Shown here in pieces: positions 21,652-33,650 of a stretch of 64,000 nucleotides of DNA. The position numbers and the translations under genes are program-made. The notes under the pieces are model-generated. The model was not told the origin of the DNA, made no database searches, and was given only the letters and a program-made list of their open reading frames with translations. The stretch lies in contig OZ025868.1 in the NCBI GenBank assembly GCA_964019415.1, forward strand, positions 4,461,107-4,525,106, in the 5' to 3' direction. Positions within the stretch are counted from its first letter, which is position 1. Every line of letters starts with the position of its first letter. The stretch comes from Ianthella basta (Eukaryota > Porifera > Demospongiae > Verongiida > Ianthellidae).

Positions 21652-22711
21652 GTCATGAAAAATTTGGACCCCCCTGAAAAGGTTCCCCCAGTCCAAATAT
21701 TTCGAAATATTTGGACTCCCCATAACTAATATTTCAGAAATAGACTGAAACCTTTGGACCTATACCCTGAAATATGTGGACTCCCTGATCTGTGTCCACA
21801 TTCTAGGTTTTCCAGGCCTAATACATTTCACTTTCATCATCAGCACGATGCATGCATGGGAAACTGAACTTCATGAAAATACATGACTACTACTTAAGCA
21901 GACAAGTGGATACATATATACATATGCAAAGTAGCTATAGCTATAATAAATGTTGTGAAAATAAGTAATGTGAATGTCACTCAGTGTAACTCAGTGAATG
22001 TCATTGACACCCAAACACATGCGCTCTCACACATACTCTAGATCTAACATACTGTATGTCCACAAATCTACATACATGCCAACACCAGCACACCCACACC
22101 CACACTAATGGCAGTGTCCAGTCTGGTCTGTAAGCTAGATTGTACGTACTACTCAGTACTGTGTGAACCTGTGTGATAATTCAATAATACTCTCTGTATG
22201 CATACTGAAAGACTTCCCTCACAATAGCTGTGTGGAAACGTGATGCATGGTCTATATACGTAGGAAAAGAGTCACCAAAACATAAACATGTTGTTTTAGG
22301 CAGTGCTAATGTAATGTGGACATGGTTCGGTGATCAACTTCCTATTCCCATTCCATACAGCAATTGTGTAGAAGGCTTTTCAGTGACTCAAAAATAGACT
22401 GTGTATGCATAGTAATTAAATTGTGCAGAGCCAACTTAGACCCCGCAGATTGAGCTTGCGGACGTCAGAGCAGTAGCCATTACCCAGCACATACTCAATA
22501 GCGAGCTCCAATATAACGTATCCTTTGGTAATGGGTTCTTCCTTCTGCTCCATCTCAATCCCGCTCAGAGTCTGACTCGCTATTTCTGCGTGCAATCAAG
22601 CATAGTATAATATCTATGGTGCAATGTAGGGGAATTTCAGTAGTGGTCCAAATATTTTGAAATATTTGGACTGGGGGAACAAATATTATGTGGGACCAAT
22701 TTTCATGTGAC
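21652..22711. mobile_element. Non-autonomous DNA element, ~65-bp imperfect terminal inverted repeats
   Basis: Left end GTCATGAAAAATTTGGACCC, then CCCCCAGTCCAAATATTTCG and AAATATTTGGACT, is mirrored by the right end GGTCCAAATATTTTGAAATA, then TTTGGACTGGGGGAAC and TTTTCATGTGAC. The ends also contain short AAATATTTCGAAATATTT self-palindromes. It interrupts the duplicated spacer. No transposase found; an exon-like ORF lies inside (22416-22595). Confidence 0.65.
22416..22595 (-). pseudogene. Exon-like ORF fragment inside the element, possible leucine-rich repeat piece
   Basis: Minus-strand open frame of about 59 codons, without an ATG at its start: ...SGIEMEQKEEPITKGYVIL, then ELAIEYVLGNGYCSDV and RKLNLRGLSWL. 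Composition is that of ordinary protein, unlike the surrounding noncoding DNA. RKLNLRGLSWL is reminiscent of a leucine-rich repeat. It could be an exon captured by the element. Parent gene not recognised. Confidence 0.35.
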
Positions 22712-22993
22712 AAAAAACTTGTGGGGTGCCGGGACACCCCTGAACTCAAACTACTTGCCCAATTGTTTGTAAGGTAATTTACACCACACACACACACTGA
22801 ACATGCATACTGAGCAGGTCCGGTAATAGATCAAGCATACTGAACAGGTAAACACACACACATGCACACACACAACACACCTATGTCTTAATTTTGTTTG
22901 ATAGATAGACGACGAAATGCGATCAAAGATGATTGCAAGCCATGTAAAGCGTAGACCTCGAGTGCCGCCATCTTGAATTGCCTGAAATATGTT

Positions 22994-23170
22994 ACAGTGA
23001 AACCTTTGATAAAGGACGCACCGAATAAGGACAAACCTCCAAACAATGGACAAGCTGATAGTACACATGTATACACACGTTATGTAAAATAACCTCCGAA
23101 AGAGGACAACCTCCCTACAAAGGACAAAATGCTGGGTCCCAAACATGTCCTTTATTCAAAGGTCCACTGT
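22994..23170. mobile_element. MITE with TA-flanked CAGTG ends
   Basis: ACAGTGAAACCTTTGATAAA with GGAC at the left is mirrored by GTCCTTTATTCAAAGGTCCA with CTGT at the right; TA flanks both ends. Ends of this form are typical of pogo/Tigger-type elements. About 177 bp, no ORF. Confidence 0.65.
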
Positions 23171-23179
23171 ATAATATAG

Positions 23180-24160
23180 TCCATTACGAACATGAAGCCA
23201 TATAAATACCTAAAAGTGAAAAAATAAGGGCACCCCAAAAACTGCTTTGGCTGACAACCCTAGAGAAGTGATCCCGCCAAAGCCAGAACAACTGGACTGG
23301 TTCCTCAGCCCCTGTGAAGGTGACACATCCAGATGGGGATATTCAGTTTTGTGGTGGCCAGGCTGCAAACTCACAAGGCCGTGACTTCAAATAATAATAC
23401 ACATAAAAGAATGTATAATGTTAATGTATTGGTTCACTTCAGCGAAACTAGCCAAATGGTGAAGAAGGTGAGCAATTGAAGGCCAAGGGTAGGCTCCTTT
23501 CAGCATAACGATTGAAGATGGCAGCACACCCAAGCCAGCCTGGAATGCAAGTAAGAAGATAGCGTCATATAGGCTGCTGTTATCCCATTTGGTCTGTTTA
23601 TATTAATATTCTCCTTCTCACCAATTTTATGAGCGCCTCTAGCGCACAACACAGCGCACCTATGGATCCAAGTCATGAACAAGGACTTGTGTGTACAGAC
23701 GAGAAAGGCTGAACTTCACAAGTGTTGGAGGGAATCCAATCGTTACAGCATTGGAGCAAGTATGAAGTTTATGCTCCCATCTACAATGATACCATGTAGA
23801 AATGCAAGCTTAAATTTTGCTGTGATGAAAATTTTGCGAATGGCCTTTGGGATGGGTAATTCATGTTTTCATTTTCACAAATGGGCGCCTGGCTATCATA
23901 TTAGCAACACTTGCAATGTGTTTATATACTGGATGTGTAAAGCACAAAATGTTGTTCAATTTATTCTGAACAGGCTAACGTTTTCAGAAAAATCACAAAA
24001 CTAAAGACCTGAATGCTGACACGACAGTAACTATCTATAGCAACATTTTATCTAGAGTGGCATTATATGCTATGTATGTTCTATATTCTGCACCATCTTC
24101 AGGTGGCTTGAGATACATAATGAACAAACTGAGTGCCTCTATTATTCAAATAATATGATG
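23180..24160. other. Unassigned interval between two duplicated blocks
   Basis: No supported gene, repeat family or splice-consistent exon seen. It separates the interrupted spacer at 21.65 kb from the older partial B-unit copy that starts near 24.16 kb. Confidence 0.4.
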
Positions 24161-26000
24161 CTGACTGTGTTGTGAGGCATGACTTAACACTTCAGTATGA
24201 TGCCATAACAATGTCACATCACTTACTATAGCTAACCTTATGACATCATTTTTCTGCACTCAACCATTTTAGGAGGCAGGGAGAGACATGCTCCAACATG
24301 CTTCACTAGAGAAGCCTTTGCCAGGCATAGTGTACATACATCCCAAACTTGGAATTAAGAGTACATCATTCTCTAATAATTGTACGTGGAGTGGTCAACA
24401 GTTTCCAGAGAATTCTGAGTAACTGCTGTGAGGCGGCGGACACAGCATAAGACAACACATACTGGGAGATCCTGAAAGGAGTTTCGAGATACTTATAAGG
24501 TCTTCACAGAAGTGGAACACAAGGGAGGTACCCCAATAAGTGCAGGAGATTCTAACAGAGGTGTTTTATTATATATACTGTGGGTCATGTGAGGAGAGCT
24601 TGCAGCTAAGCGAAATAAGAAAGCACCTAAAAATCCTCAGCATGTCTCTTTAGGCACTGGTGTTACAGCCTCCATTACAACATCAATATATGTACATGGC
24701 CACAGTTGCCATTATTAAGTTAATAACATTTATCTGGATAGCTTTGACCTAATTTTTCCATTATCACTCAAGTCCAGTGTAGTTGAACTTGCGTAATCTA
24801 ATCACTGTGGAACCTCCTAACCTGGCTGATTCAGACAGTTGGCTGCTGCATAGGTGGTATTTATCTAAGACAACTGCCTCTGGGCCAGTTCTAACTGACT
24901 TTTATAGAGGGTGGCTCTCTATGGAGGTATATAGATTGCAATGTTTAAGTGATATTTGGGGCCAGGGAGCCTGTCCTTTTAGAGAGGTGGCTGCCTAATA
25001 CAGTGACCACCTTAGATGGGTTTCACTGTATACAACAAAGGACTTGTGTGTTGGATAAACAAACACATTTGAGGTGGAAGTATAGCAGTACACAACATGT
25101 GGTTTGGTACACCTGCACCATGGGGTGTTGAGGGAACAGGGCATTAGTTCAAATTACAGTACTAGTGTAATAGATACTGTATACAGGTGAAATATGAGTC
25201 ACAGAGACTATTCCAAGGAAACATGCCATAGACGTCAGACATATTCCATAGTCACTTAATACCATCAAACTTACATACGTACGTAGCTGTATGTGGTCCT
25301 GGAAGAGGTTAGAGGGTACGTTCACGCACACTTCTCAGTCACAATTTAGATATACTGGAAATGGATTTGGAACCACATGTCACATGACCAAAACTAGCTA
25401 CGTAAGGTCTAAATATAGTACAACATACTTATGTAACAGTACTACAAGACTATGTAATAATATTATATACTTGTACTGTCTCAGAATCAACATAAAATAC
25501 ACCATGAGCTACATTTCTGCCACCTTTTAAACGAAGTGATAACAGCAGCTGACCACAAATGATATTAGGACTCACACTGCTGGCATGCCAAAGGCTATGC
25601 AAGAACAAAACTAGGCGGTGTATAATCTGCCGAGTCACACCAGAAGTCCCTTGTATGCATGGGTACTTGACACTTTGGACACTTAGGGTTAGGGTTAGGT
25701 ACGTAACCCAAGGTGCTGGTTGCATTTAATTTTCTCCAATTGTATAGCTATGTACAATGTATCACTTGTCTTACTGATTAGTCTCGAATAGCCCAAGCCC
25801 AGGAAAGACCACTTTCCTTCATTTTTGCTGTTGCACAATAACCAGAAACAGTGGAAAGGGGCTGGCTATGGGAGACTAGTATTTGATATGATAAAGCTAT
25901 AATTATACAATCATAGGTGCTTACATGCATAAAATGGTGCATTGACAGTATGCAACTATCTGTAGTGCAGGCTCTGTACATACAAGATAGAGGGGTAGCT
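24160..26000. repeat. Relic B unit: intron and spacer copy lacking all B exons
   Basis: 24160-24640 aligns with the B1 intron (7085-8110: GTTGTGAGGCATGAC, ACATCAT-TTCTGCAC, AGGAGGCAGG, ACTGGGAGAT) and 24650-26000 with 8570-10150. The piece between, which holds the signal exons, is missing, as are Ig and FnIII exons. It looks like the remains of an extra B gene deleted from the array. Confidence 0.55.
24803..25030. mobile_element. MITE, GGAACC/TTTCACTGTA family, copy 1
   Basis: Left CACTGTGGAACCTCCTAA, right ACCTTAGATGGGTTTCACTG. Interior blocks (GGCTGCTGCATAGG, GGGCCAGTTCTAACTGAC, GGGGCCAGGGAGCCTG) match, in reverse orientation, the elements at 50299-50472 and 55179-55354. Confidence 0.65.
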
Positions 26001-28204
26001 CGTTGCCAATCTAAGGTGCCAGTAGAATGCAATGTGGTATGCATTGTCATGACTTGCTGTCATTGCTGTACAAGTATATTATATATCTATTAATTTTTGT
26101 CTTGTCAATTGTACAATAATATGTATGGCAGTAGCATTCATACGTACGCATATACAGTAACATATTGGTACATGCAAAGCGGTCTGTTGTTATTATATAT
26201 GATTGCACTTAGCCTCGATTGTATTCACACCATCTGTGGGTAATTAGCGTGGGTGGGTTAGAGGGCCTGGGCATGAGGCTAGTTTACACTAAGTTTTACT
26301 AGTAAATCTGCTTACCATATTCACATGTTTCTGCCAGTTGAAAGCTCGAGGGCTAGGCTCTGGAATCAACCCAGCACTAGTGGATTTATCCAACAACTGA
26401 AGTGTGGTCTTGAGGTGCCATCTGAAGGCCAGTTGAATAGAGCTCTCTGTATACACGATGATCTCTCTTAATGCTGTGTTCTGGAAGGAGCTAGACGTGC
26501 TTCTGGAGCTAACAAATATCTTCATGGGTCTTTATATGAATTTCCTCACTAACTGACTGATGATGTTACAACAAAATGAAGGCCGCAAATGCCCCCAAAT
26601 ACACAGGCAGTATAATCAGACTATTACAACCCTACACATTCCATGCATGTCCTTCTATATACTCTATACATGTCTTGTAAGCTGAGTAAAGGTGGGAGGG
26701 CTGAACTACAGGAGTGGAATGCAATAACAGCAAACTAATCAATCCACTCCTCTTGTGTTGTTATGAACACACTCAAGGGTGTGAGGGTGGGGGAGGGGGT
26801 GGGGGGTGGAGGGTGGGGCGGGACATGTACATTAACTCAGAAAGTGAAAGAGTGAAGATCACATGCTGCATTAATACAATGGTACCTTGATTTATCTACA
26901 AAACGCAGTCACACATAGAATCCAAATTGGTCTGTTAATCAACACTGATCTCCAGTGTTTGACAGGATCTGATGGATGACCCATTTGGAAGGTCTGCACA
27001 TCAGCTGGTGATATAACTGAGGTTCCTGCATAGCAAAGGATAAACACAAACACTCTATACAACAAGCAAGCTGGGTTTTCATTCAACATAAACAGACAAT
27101 GATACAGTAGAGGTGCATTACTGTGTGGTAACAATACAAGGGGAGTTTGTGAGCTTCAAGCATAGTATTAACTTCAAACGGGTACAGGATATTTTATTCC
27201 GTAGATGTTCATCAGCTGAAATTGTGTCCTGTACCCGTTTGAAGTTAATACTATGCTTGCAGCTCACAATCTTCCCTTGCATAAGGAGACAGGAGCAAAA
27301 AAAGATAAGCACAAAACGCACTCTATACAACAAGCCAGGGTTACCTTTCAACATAAGCAGACATGGCAGGCTACTGTCAACGTGATTGGTGCAAGGTAGT
27401 CAACTGCTATAAGCCAGTTGAGTTGACTGTGAGCCCAACTACTGCTCTACGTATTATAGCCTTGTACTTGTAGTGGCTATGGAAGCAGCCAGTCTTAATG
27501 CACCACAGCATGAGTATGTAACACTACTGAGCCCCAATTATGTGAGCTTTGTTGGATGACTGAGGAGGTCATGTAACAGAGTTACACAATCAGTTAAGCA
27601 AGTACATGGGCTAAGTCCAGTTGCATTCTGGCAGAGGTAATGAAGAGGTCGTGACTCAGACAGATGAGTGTGTGTGTGACAGTGGTGTCAGTATACATGT
27701 GATGATCACAACACACACAAAAGTGTTCAGAGTAGTGAAGTGTGGTGGTACGGGGTGAATTCAGAAGGTCAAGGGTCATGGAGGAGCTACACAGTCCAGG
27801 AGTAAATGTACAACTGGCCACACGGGGCACTAAAGTATTGTCCCACAGTGAGGAATGGGACAATGCATCAAGTGCACACTTTCCAAACGTCCACATGTCA
27901 TTTTACTGGTTCAATGTTGGACAGCAGAAAATCTATTACTCTCTACATTTTCTGTATGAAGTATGCTTAACTCTCAATACTACAGCTAGAAGCAACAACT
28001 TGTATAAAAACAGCTAGATATTTATCTAGATATTCATTAATCAATGAATAATACCAGCCATATCAACGCTTGCATGCCTCCACCACTGAGGGTGGGCTTG
28101 GTGACAAGGTACACTTACATGAAATGAACATTAGTATTGTTCCCACCAGTAGTGTTTTGATACAACATTATATAAAAGAAGTGTCACCTACGTACAAGTG
28201 CAGC

Positions 28205-28372
28205 TGATTTCAGAATGGCTGTCCAAAAATAAATGGCAAATGGCATGACGTCATAGCAAATGACAATACTGCACAGTAGGAGTGATGTAATGGCAAGCAG
28301 TTAAACTAATAGTGACGTCACGCCATTTAATCGTTCTGCCATTTGCCATTTTGGCCAACCACTCTGAAATTG
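28205..28372. mobile_element. MITE with ~45-bp terminal inverted repeats
   Basis: Left ATTTCAGAATGGCTGTCCAA ... AAATGGCATGACGTCA is mirrored by TGACGTCACGCCATTT ... CATTTTGGCCAACCACTCTGAAAT. The two halves meet around a TGACGTCA palindrome pair. No ORF; only in this copy of the spacer. Confidence 0.75.
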
Positions 28373-28696
28373 ACTGTAGATTGTGAATAGAAAATGACCA
28401 CTTGCTGTAGATTGGGAACCTTGGTGCCACTAAGGTGCATCATCCTGTAACTTGAAATTCCAAGGAGGCATGTACGATCAAATTTTAAACGAGGCACCCT
28501 TTTTTTGGCAACTTGCATTTGGTTGCACAAGCAATGGCTCTCATTCCACCGAACCCATTCCCTGGCCTAGCTACATTGTTACTATTGTTACACAAACAGC
28601 TTGCTGTCATTTTATTGGGAAAACCTCCACACCATTCATACACCAGCCCCTATTCGTGTAACTATCCACACTGATGCAAGTAATACGTTGTAAACC

Positions 28697-28879
28697 ATGC
28701 AGGAACGATATCCCCAAGTTACACTGCCAGTGGCCAGTGCTGAATATTACAACCTACCGGTAGACAAAGAAGAAGGCACCTTGCACGACAAATTCCTCAT
28801 AGATGTCCTCAAAAATGGCACTCCGCTGGCTACAAGGCTCATGCAGATACCTGACTGCTATGAATTTACTTGTGTGTAG
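28697..28879 (+). CDS. Small conserved ORF or exon, unknown family
   Basis: 60 codons: MQERYPQVTLPVASAEYYN, LPVDKEEGTLHDKFLID, VLKNGTPLATRLMQIPDC, YEFTCV then TAG. The copy at 12043 shares the peptide through ATR but is frameshifted after it; so this is the better-preserved version. CATGCAG precedes GAACGATATCC, so the true unit may be an exon opening there rather than an ATG start. Opposite strand to the receptor genes. I cannot name the family. Confidence 0.4.
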   Translation: MQERYPQVTLPVASAEYYNLPVDKEEGTLHDKFLIDVLKNGTPLATRLMQIPDCYEFTCV

Positions 28880-30947
28880 TACTATCTACGTCAAGTGTGG
28901 ATACAGGTGGGGCATGGGTCCAGTACATCTTCCAGAAACTACCTAGATTAACTCCAGCCTAAAAATTTAAAGAATTAATGACACAACTAACAAAACAGCT
29001 AATTCCAACATTTCATTTTACACCTACTGTACATAGCTAATGTACTTGAAGATAACTATGTAGAAGAGGCCATTAGTTCAAAGTAGTGGGATTGTAGTAA
29101 GCATTACATGCATATGCTGCAACGTGTCAATGCTACTCTAGGTCCAGTGTGCCTTTCACTTCAAAACCCTTATGCTACGTAAACCCGAAGGAGTGTGGTG
29201 GACTGATCTGTGTGCTGGTTATATGTAAAACCAGTCTTTACCAGTCCAACTATGATGCAACATTTATTGTACAGCCATGTAAGTACACCTGCATGTAGTT
29301 AACACGACACCAAGGGACAAGATGGTCTTGTTACCCAGCATCCCCAGTGCCAGACCCGTAATGTAACATTTCCTTTCCATCCATGTGCCTAGTAGGCCAG
29401 CAGTAGAGGAAATGAGCACTGTATATCAGTGTATCAAGATTGCAGAGAGTCCAAAGTCACTCATAATTATGTAGCGACTGTGCAGAAATTATGCCAGTTC
29501 AGTAGCCCAATCGATCTAGCTATGCACCAGTTCAGTGAGTACTGACACCCTGGCAAACAGAATAGCACTTGGTAAGGAGGTACCTTATTAAGTGACTAAT
29601 ACCAAATGTGCAACACATTATACATGCTACAAGATAACTGTATGAGGTTCGCTATAGCTACATGCCATCCTGGGCAGATGCCCTGGAGTAGCTACGTACG
29701 TGTACATTGCATAGACACTTTTGCTAATAAGACATCTTTACCCTCGTTAGTTCTACTCCAAATGAGCACAGTGCAAAGGGAGATCAGTCCTTCACACTCA
29801 GTGAAGTCGGGTTTCTCGGAGGTTCGGGGACTAAGGACCAGTGAGCTCTGGAGTGTTGTGTACTGGTTGGGCGTTGCGTATGGTCAATAATAAAGTAACT
29901 TTACCCTCGATCATTTCCCTCCAAACAAACATAGTAACAAGACGATTTGACCATCAACACTCCCTGAGGTCGAAATTTAGAGAGGAGCAGGGACTAAGGA
30001 ACAATGAGCTCTGGAACATTGCGTACTGTTGGAGAGCTACGTACATTTACCAATTAAACATCTTTACCCTCGCTCGATCGCCTCCAAACGAATACAGTGG
30101 CAATAAGATGCAGTACTTAATACTCACTGAGTTCGGCGTTCAGGGAGGATCAGGTCTTTAGGAAATAGTATCACAGAGTGCCTTGCTGAAGGGGGTCGAG
30201 CGGCCATGTTTTTAGGAAGCAAAGGGAAATACCCTACAACTAGCAGCGTGGTTTATATAATTATAACAGTAGGGACAGCTTCGAGCTAGGGTGCGTAGCT
30301 ATAAGTCCTAGCTTTAGCTAGCAAGACTTCGTTACCGTGCTAGCTGCATTTGTAGTAGCCATGGTGGTTAATATGTGGTGGCGGAATCCCAGTAGCTACG
30401 TAGCTGTGTAGTTAAATAAAATCTCAATTGCAGTTAACTACGTACATGCATGTCACATACAATGTTATAGGCTGACTGCTAGCGTAAGAAGCTACTGATC
30501 TGTTTATGATGATCTAGCTATAATGCCATTTTCGTATCGCGCACCATGCCAGATAGCTACGCATTAGCTACAAATCTAGCTAGCTACGTACGTAGTACTC
30601 CTCGATCCATCCAGCATCTCATTTGGCACAGACCAAATAAGATGCAGAGAGAACTGGTGCATGACAGTACACAATGATCTAGTGTCACGTTTCTGAAAGC
30701 TAAAGTGGCAACTAATGAATGATTCGTTGCAATTGAAATTCTTATTATCAGCCTGATTGATCTCGTTTCTTTCCGTATTGATGTATTTACTGCTAGCTGT
30801 TGAGCCAACTCAATGGACAGGTACTTACAATGGTTAAGCTTGTTCACACACAATGTGCTAATACACAATGTTGTGTTTCAAAACGTCTGGTCCTATTCAA
30901 AAGTTACTTGGTAGCTAGCTACAATGAACTTCAATTCTGCAAGCACT

Positions 30948-32787
30948 TCAATTTGACACATTGATGTATGTGCTCTCTTGTGACTTGTAGCTCATCTCAA
31001 TGGGCAGGTAGGATGGGTTAGCTTGCATCTTCTCTCCCTCCTCCTCCTCCCTTGTTGGTGGCTCCTCCCCTTCTGGATCTGCTTTGACACTGTCCCTTCC
31101 CCCTGCATGGAGGGAGGCAGCAGCCCTGCTTCACAGGAGGGACTGGGACAGCTGAGGGGTGCTGCACAACTCACCTCCTCTCAATTCAGCTCTGCACCTC
31201 TGCAGTCTCTTGTACATCACTGCATGCACCACTGCACTGACTGTGCAGGTGGACAGTGACAGTGTCAACACAAGTGACAGGATGATTGATAGCACTGTCA
31301 CTGTGGCTTGACAGCTGCAGGTGCCTGCATGATGATAACGAAAACCTCAGTGCATTATTGAGGACCAATCATGGGAATATAGTCTGCATATATGCTATAA
31401 TTTAAGCTATCTGTAGTAAAGTGTGCCCCCAAAATATACAATACCTTCGTGACATGTGCGCACACACAAACACACACACACACAGCTATACGTGTAGCTA
31501 GCCAATTATTAGCAGTTTTACGCATGCATGTGGAGTAGCATATAGCTAAGTCCTCACTCACCATGTAGACTAGTTCCAGATGTAGTGATACTTGGAGTTG
31601 GCAGGTGCATTAGAACTATATAGATGGCACATGAACTGTGCATTATTGATTATAACACAACAAAAGTTACATAAATATATCCAAGAACATGATACGTAGT
31701 ATACCTCACCTTTAATGCCTTTATCAGTAGTGAAGTACCCCATGATCTTTGCCCTCTGCCCGTCTGCTCCCTCTCCCTTCCTCACAGCCTCCACCTCAAT
31801 CCTGTAAGTGGTGTCAGGTTGGAGGGAGGTCAGAGTGTGGGAGGTGTCACTGTCAGCAGGTTGGGTGACATTGATGGAGCCATCTTGGGTGGAGTGGGAC
31901 ACAGTGAAGGAGTAGCACTTGGGGTAGCCAGCTGACCAGGTGACACTCAAAGTGGTGGCTGTCCTGCTTGCCAAGGTCAAGTTGTAAATAATCACTTCAG
32001 CAGCTGAAAGATATATATAATAATTGCATATTAATGTAATTATGCAAATGTGTAGCACATAAACATTATTCGTCTTTCAATTTTGTGCTTTATTGTTCAA
32101 GGTTGCAAATGTCACAGTGAGTACCCTTGCATTCATACATTTAATTACTGAAGTACGTTTCAGTTTCGGGACTGATTCAGCTCAATTGTATCATCAGATC
32201 TAGCATTCAAGGGATGTCACAGTACAGTTAGTAAGGGTTTAATGGCACTAGTACTGTTGCTTATATTTGCATGAACACTTGATCACAGCTGCAAGTGGCA
32301 CTCACATTCATTCTGCGGGATGTATGAATTGCTCTGTAGCCCTGATCCATCGCTGAATGTAGGCACACAGCGATACCCTGTTGCCAAGTTGGTGTAGCTG
32401 TCCACCACTACCTCCTGATAGGTGGCGGTGCGTGGGAGGGCAGTGTGTCCAGGGATGGTGGATGGGTTGGTTGTTATCTGACTTACAACAAGCCACACCA
32501 CAGTCATCAATTCCTCTACACTATCATACTGACACCTGAGGGTGATGTTACCAGTTCTACACACATAAGGGGCAGCTGGGTGGGTCTGAGTGAGGACCAC
32601 TGAACCTGCACAGGACAAGACATGTGTACCGTAGCTGAAATATGAATAATTGAAATTCTGAGCATTGCTATAAGCACTTCATTTTGTTGCTAATAAGAGT
32701 ATTCAGCTGAGATAACTTGGTGTGTTGGTTACCTGTAGTTCCGGGCAATATCCAAAATAGAATCACAACCAAGAACGCTACCTCCAT
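30948..32787 (-). CDS. A3: Ig-FnIII receptor with ITIM-like tail
   Basis: Minus-strand exons: 32733-32787 (signal, MEVAFLVVILFWILPGTTG), 32306-32605 (Ig-like), 31710-32003 (FnIII), 31562-31615 (stalk), 31175-31300 (transmembrane), 30948-31102 (tail). The joined frame is 327 codons. Ig core: LRCQY, VWL, GYRCV, with the extra Cys at PYVCRTG. FnIII: TTLSVTW, YPKCYSFTV, TTYRIEVEAVRKGEG. The transmembrane segment TVLSIILSLVLTLSLS leads to MYKRLQRCRAELR. The tail carries REEEEGEK, PSYLPIEMSY and ends ESTYINVSN; STYINV fits the ITIM consensus. Donors GTAACC, GTGAGT, GTGAGG are canonical and every junction is phase 1. The closest relative of A1 (left edge), from a recent duplication of an A+B block. 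Well-preserved; expected at the cell surface. Confidence 0.85.
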
Positions 32788-33227
32788 TTTCCTGTATGTG
32801 TGCCTTCTATATGAGGTATATTATGCATTTCCTGGCCAGCTGAATAATTATTATGCAACTACTTTTGCACTTTAAATATCTATACATGCATGTGCATTGA
32901 AACTTATAATAAGAGTTTAATGCGCGTCACTTGAATTGCAGTCTTGAACATGCATGTAGCTTGATTAAGTATATATATATATTCATAATTATTATACGTA
33001 TTATAGATAAAAATTAATTTGATGATTTCTTGAGCTCACAATGGAGATGGTCTCTGCCATAAGAGTTCTCTATCTAGGTAAGCTGTTTAAAAAACCTGTT
33101 CTACAGTTGTACAGCAATTTTAACCATGATCTAGCTAAGGAATAAAAGCATGTACTGTAACATAACACAATTTCTAAATTTTCTTCGCACTTACACCTGA
33201 GAGGGAAGAGAATATAAAATTAAAGAC

Positions 33228-33228
<1 letters not shown>

Positions 33229-33274
<46 letters not shown>

Positions 33275-33302
33275 GTGTGTAAATGCGTGTGTGTGTGTGT
33301 GT
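33229..33302. repeat. (GT)n microsatellite
   Basis: GT run with short interruptions (GC, AAAT); the expanded counterpart of 2705-2752. Confidence 0.9.
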
Positions 33303-33650
33303 GAATGAATTCCTCATTCTGAAGTTATATGTACACTTTGTGTGTAATTTACAAACTACTTTAAACATATGGAATGAATATTTGATAGCCAAAATTAATG
33401 TACATCTATGTGCATCATGCAACATATCGATAGAGAAAACTATAATATATATATATATATATTATATATACATAATACTGTTTCTTGCACTGATATATGT
33501 AGCAGGATGGTGGATTGATATGTACCTGCATGCATGCATAGGTTGGGGTAACCATTCTGCTACCATGCACCTTAATCAATAGATAAATGGATTATATAGT
33601 AAATTACCTGCTTTACTTCACTTTCTACTGCAGTTCACCGGAAAATGGAA

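Larger units (their letters stand above)
25985..29700. repeat. Duplicated intergenic spacer, partner at 10150-13140
   Basis: Follows the same order of landmarks as 10150-13140, with about 730 bp extra at 27955-28690 that contains a MITE (28205-28372). Also carries the G-rich tract (26783-26825) and the intact form of the small ORF (28697-28879). Confidence 0.8.

Noticed and set aside
30992-31174. Basic ORF (SCEAGLLPPSMQGEG...RRRRERRC) over the A tail exon, repeated in all A copies
   Set aside because: It is the wrong frame: phase 1 splicing of the 72-nt intron gives the acidic EEEE / YLPIEM / YINV frame, continuous with the transmembrane exon.
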